64,000 nucleotides of DNA from Solibacillus isronensis (GCF_900168685.1 NZ_FVZN01000011.1:1-64000), one strand, 5' to 3'; numbered from the stretch's first letter, positions 1 through 9,140 are shown. Numbers and translations are program-made. Notes: a model not told the origin generated them from the sequence alone.

Positions 1-221
<221 letters not shown>

Positions 222-383
222 AGTAGTTTGAAAGCTCATTTGCTTTGCTAGCGATCCAACTTCGTTAGAAGTTGAAATCTATTGTTTGCTTCATTTAAGA
301 AGCTTGTTTCATTAACGTTGCTTGTTCAGTTTTCAAGGTTCATTTTGTTTCGTTTGTCGCGGTAACTCCCGGCGACTTGTATA

Positions 384-412
384 ACTATACATCCATTTCT
401 ATTAAACGTCAA
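384..412 (-). promoter_or_regulatory. rRNA operon promoter (proximal)
   Basis: On the minus strand a -35 TTGACG (407-412) is separated by exactly 17 bp from a -10 TATAGT (384-389), about 160 nt upstream of the mature 16S 5' end. Near-consensus hexamers at this distance are expected for a Bacillales rrn P2-type promoter. Confidence 0.75.
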
Positions 413-463
413 CAGTTTTAAAAAACTTTTTTCATCTTTTTTATTTACCTCTATTTTCTTCCT

Positions 464-492
464 ATTATATGTATCCATAAAATAATTTGAAA
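464..492 (-). promoter_or_regulatory. Possible upstream tandem rRNA promoter
   Basis: A perfect -10 TATAAT (464-469, minus strand) has a weak -35 TTTCAA (487-492) at 17 bp. It sits 80 bp upstream of the stronger promoter, matching the tandem P1/P2 arrangement common in rrn operons. The weak -35 keeps confidence low. Confidence 0.4.
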
Positions 493-748
493 TCATCTGT
501 TGAAACTCACTTAATCCGTTTCTTCATCAGCTAATTTTAGTTAATAAATAAGTTCTTAGCTCTAAAACATTCATCATAAGGAGGAAAGTGAATTCTATCA
601 TTTTGAATACAGCACTTGGTTGAAGGGAAAGTAATAAATCAAAAAAGGAGGATTAGGGATTCATTTGAGATGAAAAATTTAATTGGCGGCAAATTCTTCC
701 CTGATCGGCTATATTATAGAGAGGATAATTAGATAGGATGGATGTAAT
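493..748. other. Intergenic between rRNA promoters and Nudix gene
   Basis: No convincing coding sequence. It must hold the promoter of the downstream Nudix/helicase operon. An AT-rich TATTATAG at 712-719 is a possible -10, but no good -35 is visible. The 222-383 stretch on the other side is the 16S leader, with no gene. Confidence 0.5.
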
Positions 749-1138
749 ATGAAAAAACAAGTACATGTAGTTGGAGCTATTATCGAAAACGATAAACAGG
801 AAATTTACTGTGCACAACGTAGCCCTCAAATGTCATTACCAAACTATTGGGAGTTTCCAGGTGGAAAGATTGAAAAAGATGAGACACCGCAACAAGCGTT
901 AAAACGTGAAATTTTAGAAGAATTCACTTGTGAAATTGCTGTAGGTGAAAAAGTGGAAGATACAACATATGATTACGGTACGTTTATCGTTCGTCTTGAA
1001 ACATATATGGCGAAAATTGTGAATGGAACACCAGTTGCTTTAGAGCACTCTAATACGAAGTGGGTAAAACGTACATCACTCAATGAACTAGACTTTGCCC
1101 CAGCAGATATTCCCGCAGTTGAAAAATTATTAAAATAA
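749..1138 (+). CDS. Nudix hydrolase (MutT-like)
   Basis: A 129-residue protein with a Nudix box at about residues 38-60: G, five residues, E, seven residues, then REILEEFTC. The family hydrolyses nucleoside diphosphates linked to another moiety, and the closest resemblance is to MutT-type (d)NTP pyrophosphohydrolases that clean the pool of oxidised nucleotides. The usual glycine near the end of the box (EExG) is Thr here, while the metal-binding glutamates of REILEE are kept. It is followed after 17 nt by the PLD-helicase gene on the same strand, so the two are probably cotranscribed. That context suggests a linked role, possibly defence or nucleic-acid repair, beyond generic sanitation. The substrate cannot be read from sequence. 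Confidence 0.85.
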   Translation: MKKQVHVVGAIIENDKQEIYCAQRSPQMSLPNYWEFPGGKIEKDETPQQALKREILEEFTCEIAVGEKVEDTTYDYGTFIVRLETYMAKIVNGTPVALEHSNTKWVKRTSLNELDFAPADIPAVEKLLK

Positions 1139-1155
1139 TTAAAGGTGGTGCTTTT

Positions 1156-4026
1156 ATGGAACAGTTAATTAAAAAACTTGAAGCCTCTTTACATAAAGGG
1201 TTTATCAATCAATCAAAGGCCGCCTCATCACAATTTAAACCGAAATTATTATCCAATAAAGCACATGAAAATGTCCTTTCATCACTTTTACAAGAAATGA
1301 AAACATGTAAAACATTCACCTTTTCTGTGGCATTTATTACTGAAGGCGGATTGGCGACAATCAAAACAATGCTATATGACCTTGAGAGAAAAGGCATTCG
1401 CGGACGCATTTTGACCTCTACTTTTTTAAGCTTTAACCAACCAAAAATGTTTAGAGAGCTACTCAAATTAACGAATGTAGAAGTTCGCGTTACTGATGTA
1501 AAAGGCTTTCACTCAAAAGGCTATATTTTCGAGCATGACCAACATTATTCATTGATAGTTGGGAGCTCTAACTTAACGGATAGTGCATTGAAGGCAAATT
1601 TTGAATGGAATGTTTATTTAACATCTCTTGAAAATGGTGAAGTTATTCACCATTTCAAAAATCAATTTGAACAGCAATGGAACAGTGCGATGCCATTAAA
1701 TGACGAATGGATCGCGCAATATCAAATCAATTATGAGAAGCCAGAATTTAATAATAAAGTAGCCTCTCCTCCTTTATATATAACGAATCCATTAAAAGAA
1801 AGTTTAAAAATACAGCCTAATAAAATGCAAACAGCCGCGCTTGAACAGTTAAAGCTCCTTCGTCAAAGTGGTGCAAACCGTGGTCTCATTATTTCAGCAA
1901 CTGGGACAGGTAAAACCTATTTATCTGCGTTTGACGTTCGAAATGCTGCACCAAAACGCATGCTCTTCGTCGTGCACCGCGAACAAATTTTGAAGAAAGC
2001 GATGCAAGATTTTCGCAATATTTTATTAGGTGACCCTCAAGATTATGGGATTTTATCAGGAAATTCAAAGGATCTAAATGCACGTTATTTATTTGCAACG
2101 GTCCAGACTATTTCACGTGACCCTTATTTACAACAGTTTGCTAAAGATCATTTTGACTACATTTTAATTGATGAAGTTCACCGAGCAGGTGCGGAATCGT
2201 ATTTAAAAATTATGAATTACTTTAAACCCCAATTCCTATTAGGGATGACGGCTACACCGGAACGTACAGATAATTTCAATATCTATGAACTATTTGACTA
2301 TAATGTGGCGTATGAAATACGTCTTCAAGCAGCATTAGAAGAAGAAATGCTCTGCCCCTTCCACTATTTTGGTGTGACGGATTATGAGCTTGATGGTGAG
2401 CTCATCGATGAAACAGCAGATTTACAAAAGTTAGTTCATCGTGAACGAATTGACCATATTATTGAAAAAATTTCTTATTACGGATTTTCTGGGGATCGCG
2501 TTCGTGGATTAATGTTTTGCAGTACAAAGGAAGAAGCTCGTACCCTATCCAACCTCCTGAATATGCGCGGATATAAAACGACTGCATTGACCGGAGATCA
2601 CTCTCAAGAAGAACGCGAAGAAGCCATTGCTAAATTAGAAAATGGTGAGCTGGAATATATTTTAACAGTAGATATTTTTAACGAAGGTATCGATATTCCT
2701 TTCATTAACCAAATTGTAATGCTTCGCCAGACACAATCTAGCATCATCTTCATTCAGCAGCTTGGTCGTGGATTACGGAAGCATGATGTAAAAGAATATG
2801 TAACGATCATTGATTTTATCGGCAACTACAAAAATAACTATTTAATTCCGATTGCCCTATCTGGTGATAAGTCGATGAACAAAGATAATGTTCGCCGCAA
2901 CACAGTAAACACGGATTATATTCAAGGGGTTTCAACAATTAATTTTGAGGAAATCGCGAAGAAGCAAATTTTTGAAGCGATAAATAACGCTAATTTATCG
3001 ACATTAAAAATGTTAAAGGATAGCTATTCTGAGCTTAAAAATCGGATTGGACGTATTCCGATGCTTAAGGATTTTATTGAACAAAATTCGTTAGATCCCG
3101 AAGTCATTATTAGCTACACTCCTACCTATTATGAGTTTTTATTGAAAATGAAAGAAAATATCTCCTCAATTACCGATTATGAAAAATCTGTCCTCGCATT
3201 AATAGGGAAGGACTTTTTATCAGGGAAAAGAATTCATGAAATTTTATTATTACAGCTTCTTTTAGAAGAAGAATCTATTTCAGAAAAAAGCTATCTTGCA
3301 GCATTGCAAGCTCATAATGCTTATATTCATAAAGGTACAATTGAAGGCATTGAAAATGTGTTTTCTTTAAACTTTTTCGTAGAGGCTGACAATAAAAAAT
3401 TCGGAAATAAACCGTTAATTATTAAATCAAATTCATACTATATGTTTAATGAGGAATTGCAACTATCACTTCGAGATGAAAATTTCAAACAGTACTTCGT
3501 TGATTTACTTGAATGTGCCTTTATGAAAAACAAACAATTCAATAATCACGAACCATTTAAACTATACGAAAAATACTCTCGCCGTGAAGTATGTCGCTTA
3601 CTAGACTGGGAAAAGAACGAGGAAGGAACATTAAATGGTGGTCGTCCGAAAAATGGAGATTTCCCTATTTTCGTAAATTATCATAAAAATGATGAAAACG
3701 ATCTTGAAACAAACTATATGGATGAATTTTTATCAGACGATACATTTAAATGGTGTTCAACAAAAAATCGATATATCGATAAATCAAAGGAAATGCAAAT
3801 TCTTATTCACTCTGTTGAAAACGGGACAAACGTTTACCTGTTTGTAAAAAAAGACAATGGTGAAGGTAAAGATTTCTATTACCTTGGTCGATGTGCTGTA
3901 AACCCAAGCACTGCAAAGCCTGAAAGAATTTTGGATAAAGGAAAATATTATCCTGTCGTTACAATGGAAATGGTACTGGAACAACCAATCCAATACGACA
4001 TCTACCACTATTTAGTAGAGGAATAA
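1156..4026 (+). CDS. PLD-nuclease / SF2 helicase / DUF3427 protein
   Basis: A 956-residue multidomain DNA-processing protein. Residues ~30-180 form a phospholipase-D-type nuclease module with the HxK...GSSN signature (H119, K121, N139). Residues ~215-600 form a DEAD/DEAH (ResIII) superfamily-2 helicase: Walker A SATGTGKT at ~247-254, DEVH at 339-342, GMTAT at ~363-367 and a helicase C-terminal lobe with QQLGRGLRK. The last ~300 residues fit DUF3427, the domain found in these large Bacillus helicases. The RBS AAAGGTGG precedes the ATG. It is probably cotranscribed with the upstream Nudix gene. PLD-helicase proteins of this layout occur in restriction and defence loci, but a role in antiphage defence here is inference; a repair role is equally possible. 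Confidence 0.85.
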   Translation: MEQLIKKLEASLHKGFINQSKAASSQFKPKLLSNKAHENVLSSLLQEMKTCKTFTFSVAFITEGGLATIKTMLYDLERKGIRGRILTSTFLSFNQPKMFRELLKLTNVEVRVTDVKGFHSKGYIFEHDQHYSLIVGSSNLTDSALKANFEWNVYLTSLENGEVIHHFKNQFEQQWNSAMPLNDEWIAQYQINYEKPEFNNKVASPPLYITNPLKESLKIQPNKMQTAALEQLKLLRQSGANRGLIISATGTGKTYLSAFDVRNAAPKRMLFVVHREQILKKAMQDFRNILLGDPQDYGILSGNSKDLNARYLFATVQTISRDPYLQQFAKDHFDYILIDEVHRAGAESYLKIMNYFKPQFLLGMTATPERTDNFNIYELFDYNVAYEIRLQAALEEEMLCPFHYFGVTDYELDGELIDETADLQKLVHRERIDHIIEKISYYGFSGDRVRGLMFCSTKEEARTLSNLLNMRGYKTTALTGDHSQEEREEAIAKLENGELEYILTVDIFNEGIDIPFINQIVMLRQTQSSIIFIQQLGRGLRKHDVKEYVTIIDFIGNYKNNYLIPIALSGDKSMNKDNVRRNTVNTDYIQGVSTINFEEIAKKQIFEAINNANLSTLKMLKDSYSELKNRIGRIPMLKDFIEQNSLDPEVIISYTPTYYEFLLKMKENISSITDYEKSVLALIGKDFLSGKRIHEILLLQLLLEEESISEKSYLAALQAHNAYIHKGTIEGIENVFSLNFFVEADNKKFGNKPLIIKSNSYYMFNEELQLSLRDENFKQYFVDLLECAFMKNKQFNNHEPFKLYEKYSRREVCRLLDWEKNEEGTLNGGRPKNGDFPIFVNYHKNDENDLETNYMDEFLSDDTFKWCSTKNRYIDKSKEMQILIHSVENGTNVYLFVKKDNGEGKDFYYLGRCAVNPSTAKPERILDKGKYYPVVTMEMVLEQPIQYDIYHYLVEE

Positions 4027-4030
4027 AATA

Positions 4031-4072
4031 AAGCAAGGTGTAGCCCAAGTTTTGGTCACACCTTGCTTTTTC
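4031..4072. terminator. Bidirectional terminator
   Basis: A perfect 11-bp stem AAGCAAGGTGT / ACACCTTGCTT followed by a T run, between the convergent helicase and HNH genes. Confidence 0.85.
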
Positions 4073-4078
4073 TATTGA

Positions 4079-4990
4079 TTATCCTTTACCTCTAAATATC
4101 TCCCGCTTATGCCACTTAAAATACTTCTTATTCTCTTCCACTCTGGCAACGCGCATTTTCTCATGAATGCCGTATTTCACATAATCCATCTGGTCAATTT
4201 CAGAGGAAATATGAATTTTTCCTGTTCCATCAAATGCGATATAGCCTTGGTCATATAGTGCATCATGGTTATGACAAAGCAGAATACCGTTGTATGGATC
4301 AAGTCGCTCATCATTTGTTGCGTCTTTCCACGGTTTTGAATGGCTGGCGCGTAATAAACCAGGTAAAGAAATGCCGCATAGTGCACATTGATTGTCCCAT
4401 AGCGGCATCAGTTGCTTTCTAAATTTTTGCTGACCTTTACGGATTTTCACCTTTGCTTCCGCTTCTGTTTCAATTAATACAGGGGCCAATGTATTGCGTT
4501 CTTTTTGCGCAATGAGCCCCATAGCAAATTCCAGCTGTTTTTCATTTTCCTCATAAATATTCGCATCACTCATAAGCTCCAGCAGCTTGATTGCAAGCAT
4601 TTCATTACATGGATATAAAAAGCCTTGATTGCCGTCACCATTATGTTGGAATGGTGAATATTTGACTGGGAGCAGTGGCTGGATTTCATCAAAATGTTCT
4701 TTTATCGAAATTGGAAAGTGAAGCTCCTCATAAACTGCCGGAAATAGATGTCCCACTACGCCTGATTGATCAAAAGGATTTACCCCTTCCCCGCAATCTT
4801 CCTGCGCGGTACTGATGGCAACAATTTCCCCTTTCACACAGTGAAAAATCGCATCGCCCTTCTTTATTTCCTTCATTCGCTCCCAAGAATGTGGTGTTTG
4901 TCCACTATTGTCTAAAATTGAGCACCATACGACCTGCTTTTCCTTCGCCTCATCGTATGTACGCCCTTGCATTACAATGTAAAAATTCAT
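4079..4990 (-). CDS. HNH endonuclease with EVE/PUA-like N-terminus
   Basis: A 303-residue protein. The start at 4990 (MNFYIVMQ) is chosen because GAAGGTG sits 5-8 nt upstream; a longer reading frame to 5056 lacks an RBS. The C-terminal third carries an HNH_2-type nuclease: CALCG, RASHSKPW, then LDPYNGILLCHNHDALYD, giving the ligands and catalytic His expected for a beta-beta-alpha-metal fold. The first ~110 residues (W..M..I..GD.I.H...G.I.AIS.A pattern) resemble an EVE/PUA-like base-reading domain. EVE-HNH fusions are known modification-dependent (type IV-like) restriction enzymes cutting DNA with hydroxymethyl- or methylcytosine. The EVE assignment is by eye and should be checked by profile search. 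It is convergent with the PLD-helicase gene. Confidence 0.75.
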   Translation of the reverse strand: MNFYIVMQGRTYDEAKEKQVVWCSILDNSGQTPHSWERMKEIKKGDAIFHCVKGEIVAISTAQEDCGEGVNPFDQSGVVGHLFPAVYEELHFPISIKEHFDEIQPLLPVKYSPFQHNGDGNQGFLYPCNEMLAIKLLELMSDANIYEENEKQLEFAMGLIAQKERNTLAPVLIETEAEAKVKIRKGQQKFRKQLMPLWDNQCALCGISLPGLLRASHSKPWKDATNDERLDPYNGILLCHNHDALYDQGYIAFDGTGKIHISSEIDQMDYVKYGIHEKMRVARVEENKKYFKWHKREIFRGKG

Positions 4991-5150
4991 ACGTACACCT
5001 TCGCTTCTTTGCTTTCTTTTAGTGTACCATTTCTTTTTTCTTATCATAACTAACATGCCTTATAAATAAAATCTCACTTTCATAATCTTGTCTCCAAATC
5101 CTTCAACGAGATTAAATTTCAATTTTCTCCATCCCCCACTATTTCGCCTC

Positions 5151-5178
5151 TCGAAAAGCTCCCAAAAAATGTTATAAT
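5151..5178 (+). promoter_or_regulatory. Promoter of ABC exporter
   Basis: Extended -10 TGTTATAAT (TG at 5170-5171, TATAAT at 5173-5178) with TCGAAA at 5151-5156 as a possible -35, spacing 16. It lies 77 bp upstream of the ABC exporter start. Confidence 0.6.
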
Positions 5179-5183
5179 CCCAG

Positions 5184-5198
5184 TAAGAATCATTTTCA
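5184..5198. promoter_or_regulatory. Fur-box-like operator
   Basis: TAAGAATCATTTTCA matches 11 of 14 specified positions of the 7-1-7 Fur consensus TGATAATnATTATCA. It sits just downstream of the -10, over the predicted transcription start, where binding would repress. This suggests iron control of the exporter, but a chance match in AT-rich DNA is possible. Confidence 0.45.
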
Positions 5199-5254
5199 CT
5201 ACTATTACAACCGGTTGCACTCAGTTTTGAGTTGTTTAACAGAAAGGACTAGAA

Positions 5255-6958
5255 ATGCTAGCAAGATTTTTTACGTATTATAAGCCGCATAAGCGATTGT
5301 TCATTATCGATTTCTCGTGTGCGGTATTTGTGGCCGTCTTGGAATTGCTGTTCCCGATGGCTGTGCAATGGTTTATCGATGATCTGCTCCCGACGAACGA
5401 CTGGGGCATGATTACGAAAATCAGTGCGCTTCTTTTACTGACGTATATTTTAAGTACAGGCATGAACTTTGTCGTCAACTATTTGGGGCATAAGCTTGGG
5501 GTCAATATTGAAACCGATATGCGCCAGCAGCTGTTCAATCATGTGCAGCGCCAGCCTTATACGTTTTTCGATAATATGAAAACAGGTCATTTAATGAGTC
5601 GTATTACGAATGACTTATTCGATATCGGGGAGTTTGCGCATCATGGTCCGGAAGATTTGTTCATCGCAATGATGACATTCATCGGGGCGTTTACGATTAT
5701 GTTCAATATTAACGCGACCCTTGCGACGATTATCCTGATTTTCGTTCCGTTTCTGATTGCGGTCATGTATTGGAGCAATAGACGAATGAAAAAAGGCTGG
5801 AGCGTTATGTACACTGAAATCGCAAACGTCAATGGCCGTGTGGAAGACAGCTTCTCAGGTATTCGCGTCGTGAAATCATTTACAAATGAAGAATTCGAAA
5901 CGAACCGCTTCAAAGATCAGAATGCCTTATTCCGTAAAGCGAAAATTTACGCATACAAAGTAATGGCCGGCACACATTCAAGCATTTATATTTTAACTCG
6001 TTTACTGACGTTACTTGTTCTTGTCGTCGGGGCATGGCTTTCATTTAACGACGACCTTTCAGCCGGGGAGTTCGCGAGCTTTATTTTATTTACGAATGTA
6101 TTAATTAGACCAATCGATAAAATCAGTGCATTGCTTGAAATGTATCCAAAAGGAATGGCAGGCTTTAAACGTTTCTGCGATCTGATTGACCAGGAACCAA
6201 CGATTGTCGACCGTCCAAATGCGATTGATGTTGATCATTTAAATGGCGATATTGAATTTAAAAATGTCGACTTCAAATATGCGGACAGCAAGCAAGTACT
6301 GAACAACCTATCATTTAAAGTAGAAGCAGGAAAAACGGTTGCCTTTGTCGGTCCATCGGGTTCAGGGAAAACGACGATCAGTGCGCTCATCCCCCGCTTT
6401 TATGATATTACGGGCGGTGCGATTACAATCGACGGGCACGATATCCGCGATTTAACACAGCATTCGCTGCGTAAACAAATCGGAACAGTACAGCAGGATG
6501 TATTTTTATTTACAGGTACTATTCGTGAAAATATCGAATATGGTAAATTAGGCGCGAGCTTCGAGGATATTAAAGCAGCAGCCGAGCAGGCAAACTTGCT
6601 AGAATTTATCGAGAATTTACCAGATGGGTTCGAAACGGAAATCGGTGAACGTGGTCTGAAATTATCGGGCGGTCAAAAGCAGCGCCTTGCGATTGCGCGC
6701 ATGTTCCTAAAAAACCCGCCAATTTTAATATTGGACGAGGCAACTTCTGCCCTTGATACAGCTACTGAACGGATTATCCAGCAGTCATTGAATGATTTGG
6801 CGAAAAACCGTACGACGTTGATCATTGCACACCGTTTAGCGACAATTCGTGATGCGGATTATATTTTCGTTGTCACACCAAATGGAATTGAAGAGCAAGG
6901 CACATATGAAGAGCTTGTCGCAAAAGGCGGTATTTTTGCAGGGCTACATCATGCATAA
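5255..6958 (+). CDS. ABC exporter, fused TMD-NBD (Sav1866/MsbA type)
   Basis: A 567-residue half-transporter. Residues ~1-320 hold six transmembrane helices of the ABC type-I exporter fold. Residues ~330-567 are the nucleotide-binding domain: Walker A GPSGSGKTT at ~366-374, LSGGQ at ~470, Walker B ILILDEATSALD at ~490-501 and an H-loop in IAHRL at ~525. It should act as a homodimer (or with a partner elsewhere) exporting lipids, drugs or peptides at the cytoplasmic membrane. No partner gene is adjacent. RBS GAAAGGAC is 6 nt upstream. The promoter overlaps a Fur-box-like sequence, so export of an iron-related compound is possible but unproven. Substrate unknown. Confidence 0.9.
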   Translation: MLARFFTYYKPHKRLFIIDFSCAVFVAVLELLFPMAVQWFIDDLLPTNDWGMITKISALLLLTYILSTGMNFVVNYLGHKLGVNIETDMRQQLFNHVQRQPYTFFDNMKTGHLMSRITNDLFDIGEFAHHGPEDLFIAMMTFIGAFTIMFNINATLATIILIFVPFLIAVMYWSNRRMKKGWSVMYTEIANVNGRVEDSFSGIRVVKSFTNEEFETNRFKDQNALFRKAKIYAYKVMAGTHSSIYILTRLLTLLVLVVGAWLSFNDDLSAGEFASFILFTNVLIRPIDKISALLEMYPKGMAGFKRFCDLIDQEPTIVDRPNAIDVDHLNGDIEFKNVDFKYADSKQVLNNLSFKVEAGKTVAFVGPSGSGKTTISALIPRFYDITGGAITIDGHDIRDLTQHSLRKQIGTVQQDVFLFTGTIRENIEYGKLGASFEDIKAAAEQANLLEFIENLPDGFETEIGERGLKLSGGQKQRLAIARMFLKNPPILILDEATSALDTATERIIQQSLNDLAKNRTTLIIAHRLATIRDADYIFVVTPNGIEEQGTYEELVAKGGIFAGLHHA

Positions 6959-7030
6959 AAACTAAAATTAAAATGAGGTGGATGATTGCGGTCATTCACC
7001 TTTTTTCACCAAAATGGAGGGGGTTCTTTA

Positions 7031-7948
7031 ATGAGTTTTCCAGTAATTGATTTACATTGTGATGCATTATGGCGCATGCAGCAGGACGGCCATCGGTTTA
7101 ATGATGGTCTGCTTGATGTAAATGCAGATAAACTGCTTGCAGGAAATGTAATGGCACAGGCGTTTGCGATTTATGTTTATCCAACGTTAACATTGGAGGA
7201 AAAACGGGCCGCTGCTTTCAAACAAATTGCACACTTTCAGAAGGAAGTGCTAAGTGAACAAGTTGTGCATATTAAAAAGTGGACAGATTTTGAGAAACTT
7301 CAGCCGGGACAAACTGGCGCTTTTTTAACGATTGAAGGCGTCGATTTTTTCGGAGGCGATATTGATTTTTGGCATCAATTCCGAGAGCTAGGCGTGTTGT
7401 CGATCGGGCTTACATGGAATTACTCTAACGAAGCTGCAGACGGTTTACATAGTACATCACAGATTGGCGTCACACCGTTTGGTAAAGAAATCATTAAGTT
7501 AAATAATGAGCACCGGCTGTTCACCGATGTCACCCACCTGCATGAACGAAGCTTTTGGGATGTCATCCAGCATGCCGATTATGTAATTGCTTCTCATTCA
7601 AATGCCATGGCTGTTTGCAACCATGAGCGCAATTTGAACGATGTACAAATTAAAGCGATGATTGAAAAAAATGCGCTGATTCATGTAGTGTACTATCCTG
7701 AATTTATCAACGGTACAAACACAGCAAGCATGACGGACTTGATTCGTCATATTGACTATATTTGCTCGCTTGGCGGGAAGCATTTGATTGGTCTTGGATC
7801 CGATTTTGATGGAATCGATGCGAAGATTCCCCACCTTGAACATTCTGGAATGCATCAAAATCTTATTAATGAGCTGTTAAAGCATTACAGTGAACAGGAC
7901 GTGCGTGGTTTTGCATCTGCGAATTTCTTGAAGCATTTGCCGAAATAG
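7031..7948 (+). CDS. Membrane dipeptidase family (peptidase M19)
   Basis: A 305-residue zinc dipeptidase of the renal-dipeptidase family, cleaving dipeptides. Visible motifs: IDLHCDALW at residues 6-14 with the first zinc ligands, EGVDFF at ~102, a histidine in HLHERSFW at ~175, SHSNA at ~188 and GLGSDFDG at ~254. The start at 7031 is preferred over an in-frame upstream codon at 6986 because GGAGGGGG lies just before it. It follows the ABC exporter by 72 nt on the same strand with no obvious terminator between, so the two may be cotranscribed. Confidence 0.88.
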   Translation: MSFPVIDLHCDALWRMQQDGHRFNDGLLDVNADKLLAGNVMAQAFAIYVYPTLTLEEKRAAAFKQIAHFQKEVLSEQVVHIKKWTDFEKLQPGQTGAFLTIEGVDFFGGDIDFWHQFRELGVLSIGLTWNYSNEAADGLHSTSQIGVTPFGKEIIKLNNEHRLFTDVTHLHERSFWDVIQHADYVIASHSNAMAVCNHERNLNDVQIKAMIEKNALIHVVYYPEFINGTNTASMTDLIRHIDYICSLGGKHLIGLGSDFDGIDAKIPHLEHSGMHQNLINELLKHYSEQDVRGFASANFLKHLPK

Positions 7949-7977
7949 GCTGTAACGTCGGGTCCTCCTCGGTTTCG

Positions 7978-7986
7978 TGCTATACT
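7978..7986 (+). promoter_or_regulatory. Extended -10 promoter for ywbE-like gene
   Basis: TGCTATACT (TGn + TATACT) 32 bp upstream of the ywbE-like start; no clear -35, as allowed for extended -10 promoters. Confidence 0.5.
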
Positions 7987-8018
7987 AGAGAAACTTATGA
8001 ATGAGAGGACGTTTTACT

Positions 8019-8216
8019 ATGAACGGCAAAAACCGAAGCGATGTCTATCCAGGCTTGGAAGTGGATATCGTACTGAAACAAGACCAGCGTACAGGCAAAA
8101 CAACACGCGGAATCGTAAAAGACTTACTGACAAACAGCAGCTCCCATCCCCACGGCATTAAAGTACGCTTAGCTGACGGACAAATTGGCCGTGTGTGTCA
8201 GACGTATCCGAAGTAA
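8019..8216 (+). CDS. ywbE: YwbE family protein
   Basis: A 65-residue basic protein matching the YwbE family of conserved Firmicute proteins. The pattern DVYPGLEVDIVLKQDQRTG, then GIVKDLLT, HGIKVRL and GQIGRV is typical. The function is not established; the SH3/KOW-like glycine pattern suggests nucleic-acid or ribosome binding (inference). The start at 8019 has GAGAGGAC 8 nt upstream; an upstream in-frame ATG at 8001 lacks an RBS. Confidence 0.85.
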   Translation: MNGKNRSDVYPGLEVDIVLKQDQRTGKTTRGIVKDLLTNSSSHPHGIKVRLADGQIGRVCQTYPK

Positions 8217-8220
8217 GGGT

Positions 8221-8276
8221 AAAAGCAAAAGTACTTCACACCTATATTCTAGGCGGTGGAGTTCTTTTGCTTTTTT
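8221..8276. terminator. Bidirectional terminator
   Basis: AAAAGCAAAAG (8221-8231) pairs with CTTTTGCTTTT, with a further inner stem (CTTCACACC / GGCGGTGGAG) and a T run; lies between convergent ywbE and the VOC gene. Confidence 0.75.
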
Positions 8277-8290
8277 CTCAACAACTCCCA

Positions 8291-8644
8291 TTAACATTGG
8301 CAAATCATTAAAATATTCCCATCCGGATCTTTGAAATTAAAATAGTGGTTATTTTCAATATCTGTAATCAACTCAACGCCCTTGTTCCTCATAAAATGAA
8401 ATGCCTCTTGGATGTTTTCCGTATTTAGGTGGAACGCCGGTATTTTAAATACACTGTCCTCTGAATAAATTTTGCTATCTAACACAATTCCTGTACCTTC
8501 CATAGGCAGAACATAAAGATGACCAAACTGAATTTCACCCTCTGCTTTCACCCCTAAAATCTCGCAGTACCAATCCCTCGCGTTTTCAATATTACTTACC
8601 GGAATAAAGATTGTGCCAACCTGTTTTAAGATAGGATTAACCAT
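8291..8644 (-). CDS. VOC superfamily (glyoxalase-like) protein
   Basis: A 117-residue single-domain protein with the paired beta-alpha-beta-beta-beta modules of the vicinal oxygen chelate family: VGTIFIPVSNIENARDWYCE at residues 10-29 starts module 1, and the C-terminal FKDPDGNILMI closes module 2. Members include glyoxalase I, bleomycin- and fosfomycin-resistance proteins and ring-cleavage dioxygenases. Nothing here identifies the substrate. AGGCAGGTG precedes the start. It stands alone, convergent with ywbE. Confidence 0.8.
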   Translation of the reverse strand: MVNPILKQVGTIFIPVSNIENARDWYCEILGVKAEGEIQFGHLYVLPMEGTGIVLDSKIYSEDSVFKIPAFHLNTENIQEAFHFMRNKGVELITDIENNHYFNFKDPDGNILMICQC

Positions 8645-9140
8645 AAAACACCTGCCTTTTTAAAGTTTGAGTTTATTAAATATTCGGCATAAATGATATG
8701 ATGTCCTCCCCTCATTGTCATACTCGTTCCTACACTAAATGGATGTAATTGATGTGCAATGCACATGTGTGGATTGCGCTTCATTTTCTTTTACAATTAA
8801 TATCCCTCAATTTCTATTTGAACTCTTACTCTTTAAAAACTTAAAAATAGTACTGCCGACTAAAAACTTAATAATAATTGCCATAAACAGGTATTCAATT
8901 TTTCAGGTAAAATAAATAAGCAACCGAATTTCTCCCCAAAAAACATTTATTTCTATCGAAAGTGTTTACTTTGCTTTTATTTACACTTAAATCATTGAAA
9001 TATATAGATTACTTTATTAAACTAGGTTACGAAAAGTAATCAAAGAGGGTGTGACCTACTTTATTGTAGATCACTTTATTTTTATTCTTATACTTACTTT
9101 TAATAAGCAATTTACAAAAAGTTATTAGGAGGAGTTTATT
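8645..9140. other. Long intergenic region upstream of doxX
   Basis: About 500 AT-rich bases without a credible gene. The right half has repeated TAGAT(T/C)ACTTTATT motifs (9005-9018 and 9067-9080) and inverted repeats described separately. The left half shows nothing recognisable. Confidence 0.6.
9005..9080. promoter_or_regulatory. Candidate operator cluster upstream of doxX
   Basis: GATTACTTT (9007-9015) and AAAGTAATC (9033-9041) form a perfect 9-bp inverted repeat. Inside it TTAC-GAAAA-GTAA (9027-9039) is itself palindromic. TAGATTACTTTATT recurs as TAGATCACTTTATT 62 bp downstream. TTAC-N5-GTAA symmetry is typical of HxlR/DUF24 repressor sites (YodB/CatR class), which control DoxX-type genes in Bacillus. 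The regulator assignment is inferred. Confidence 0.4.
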
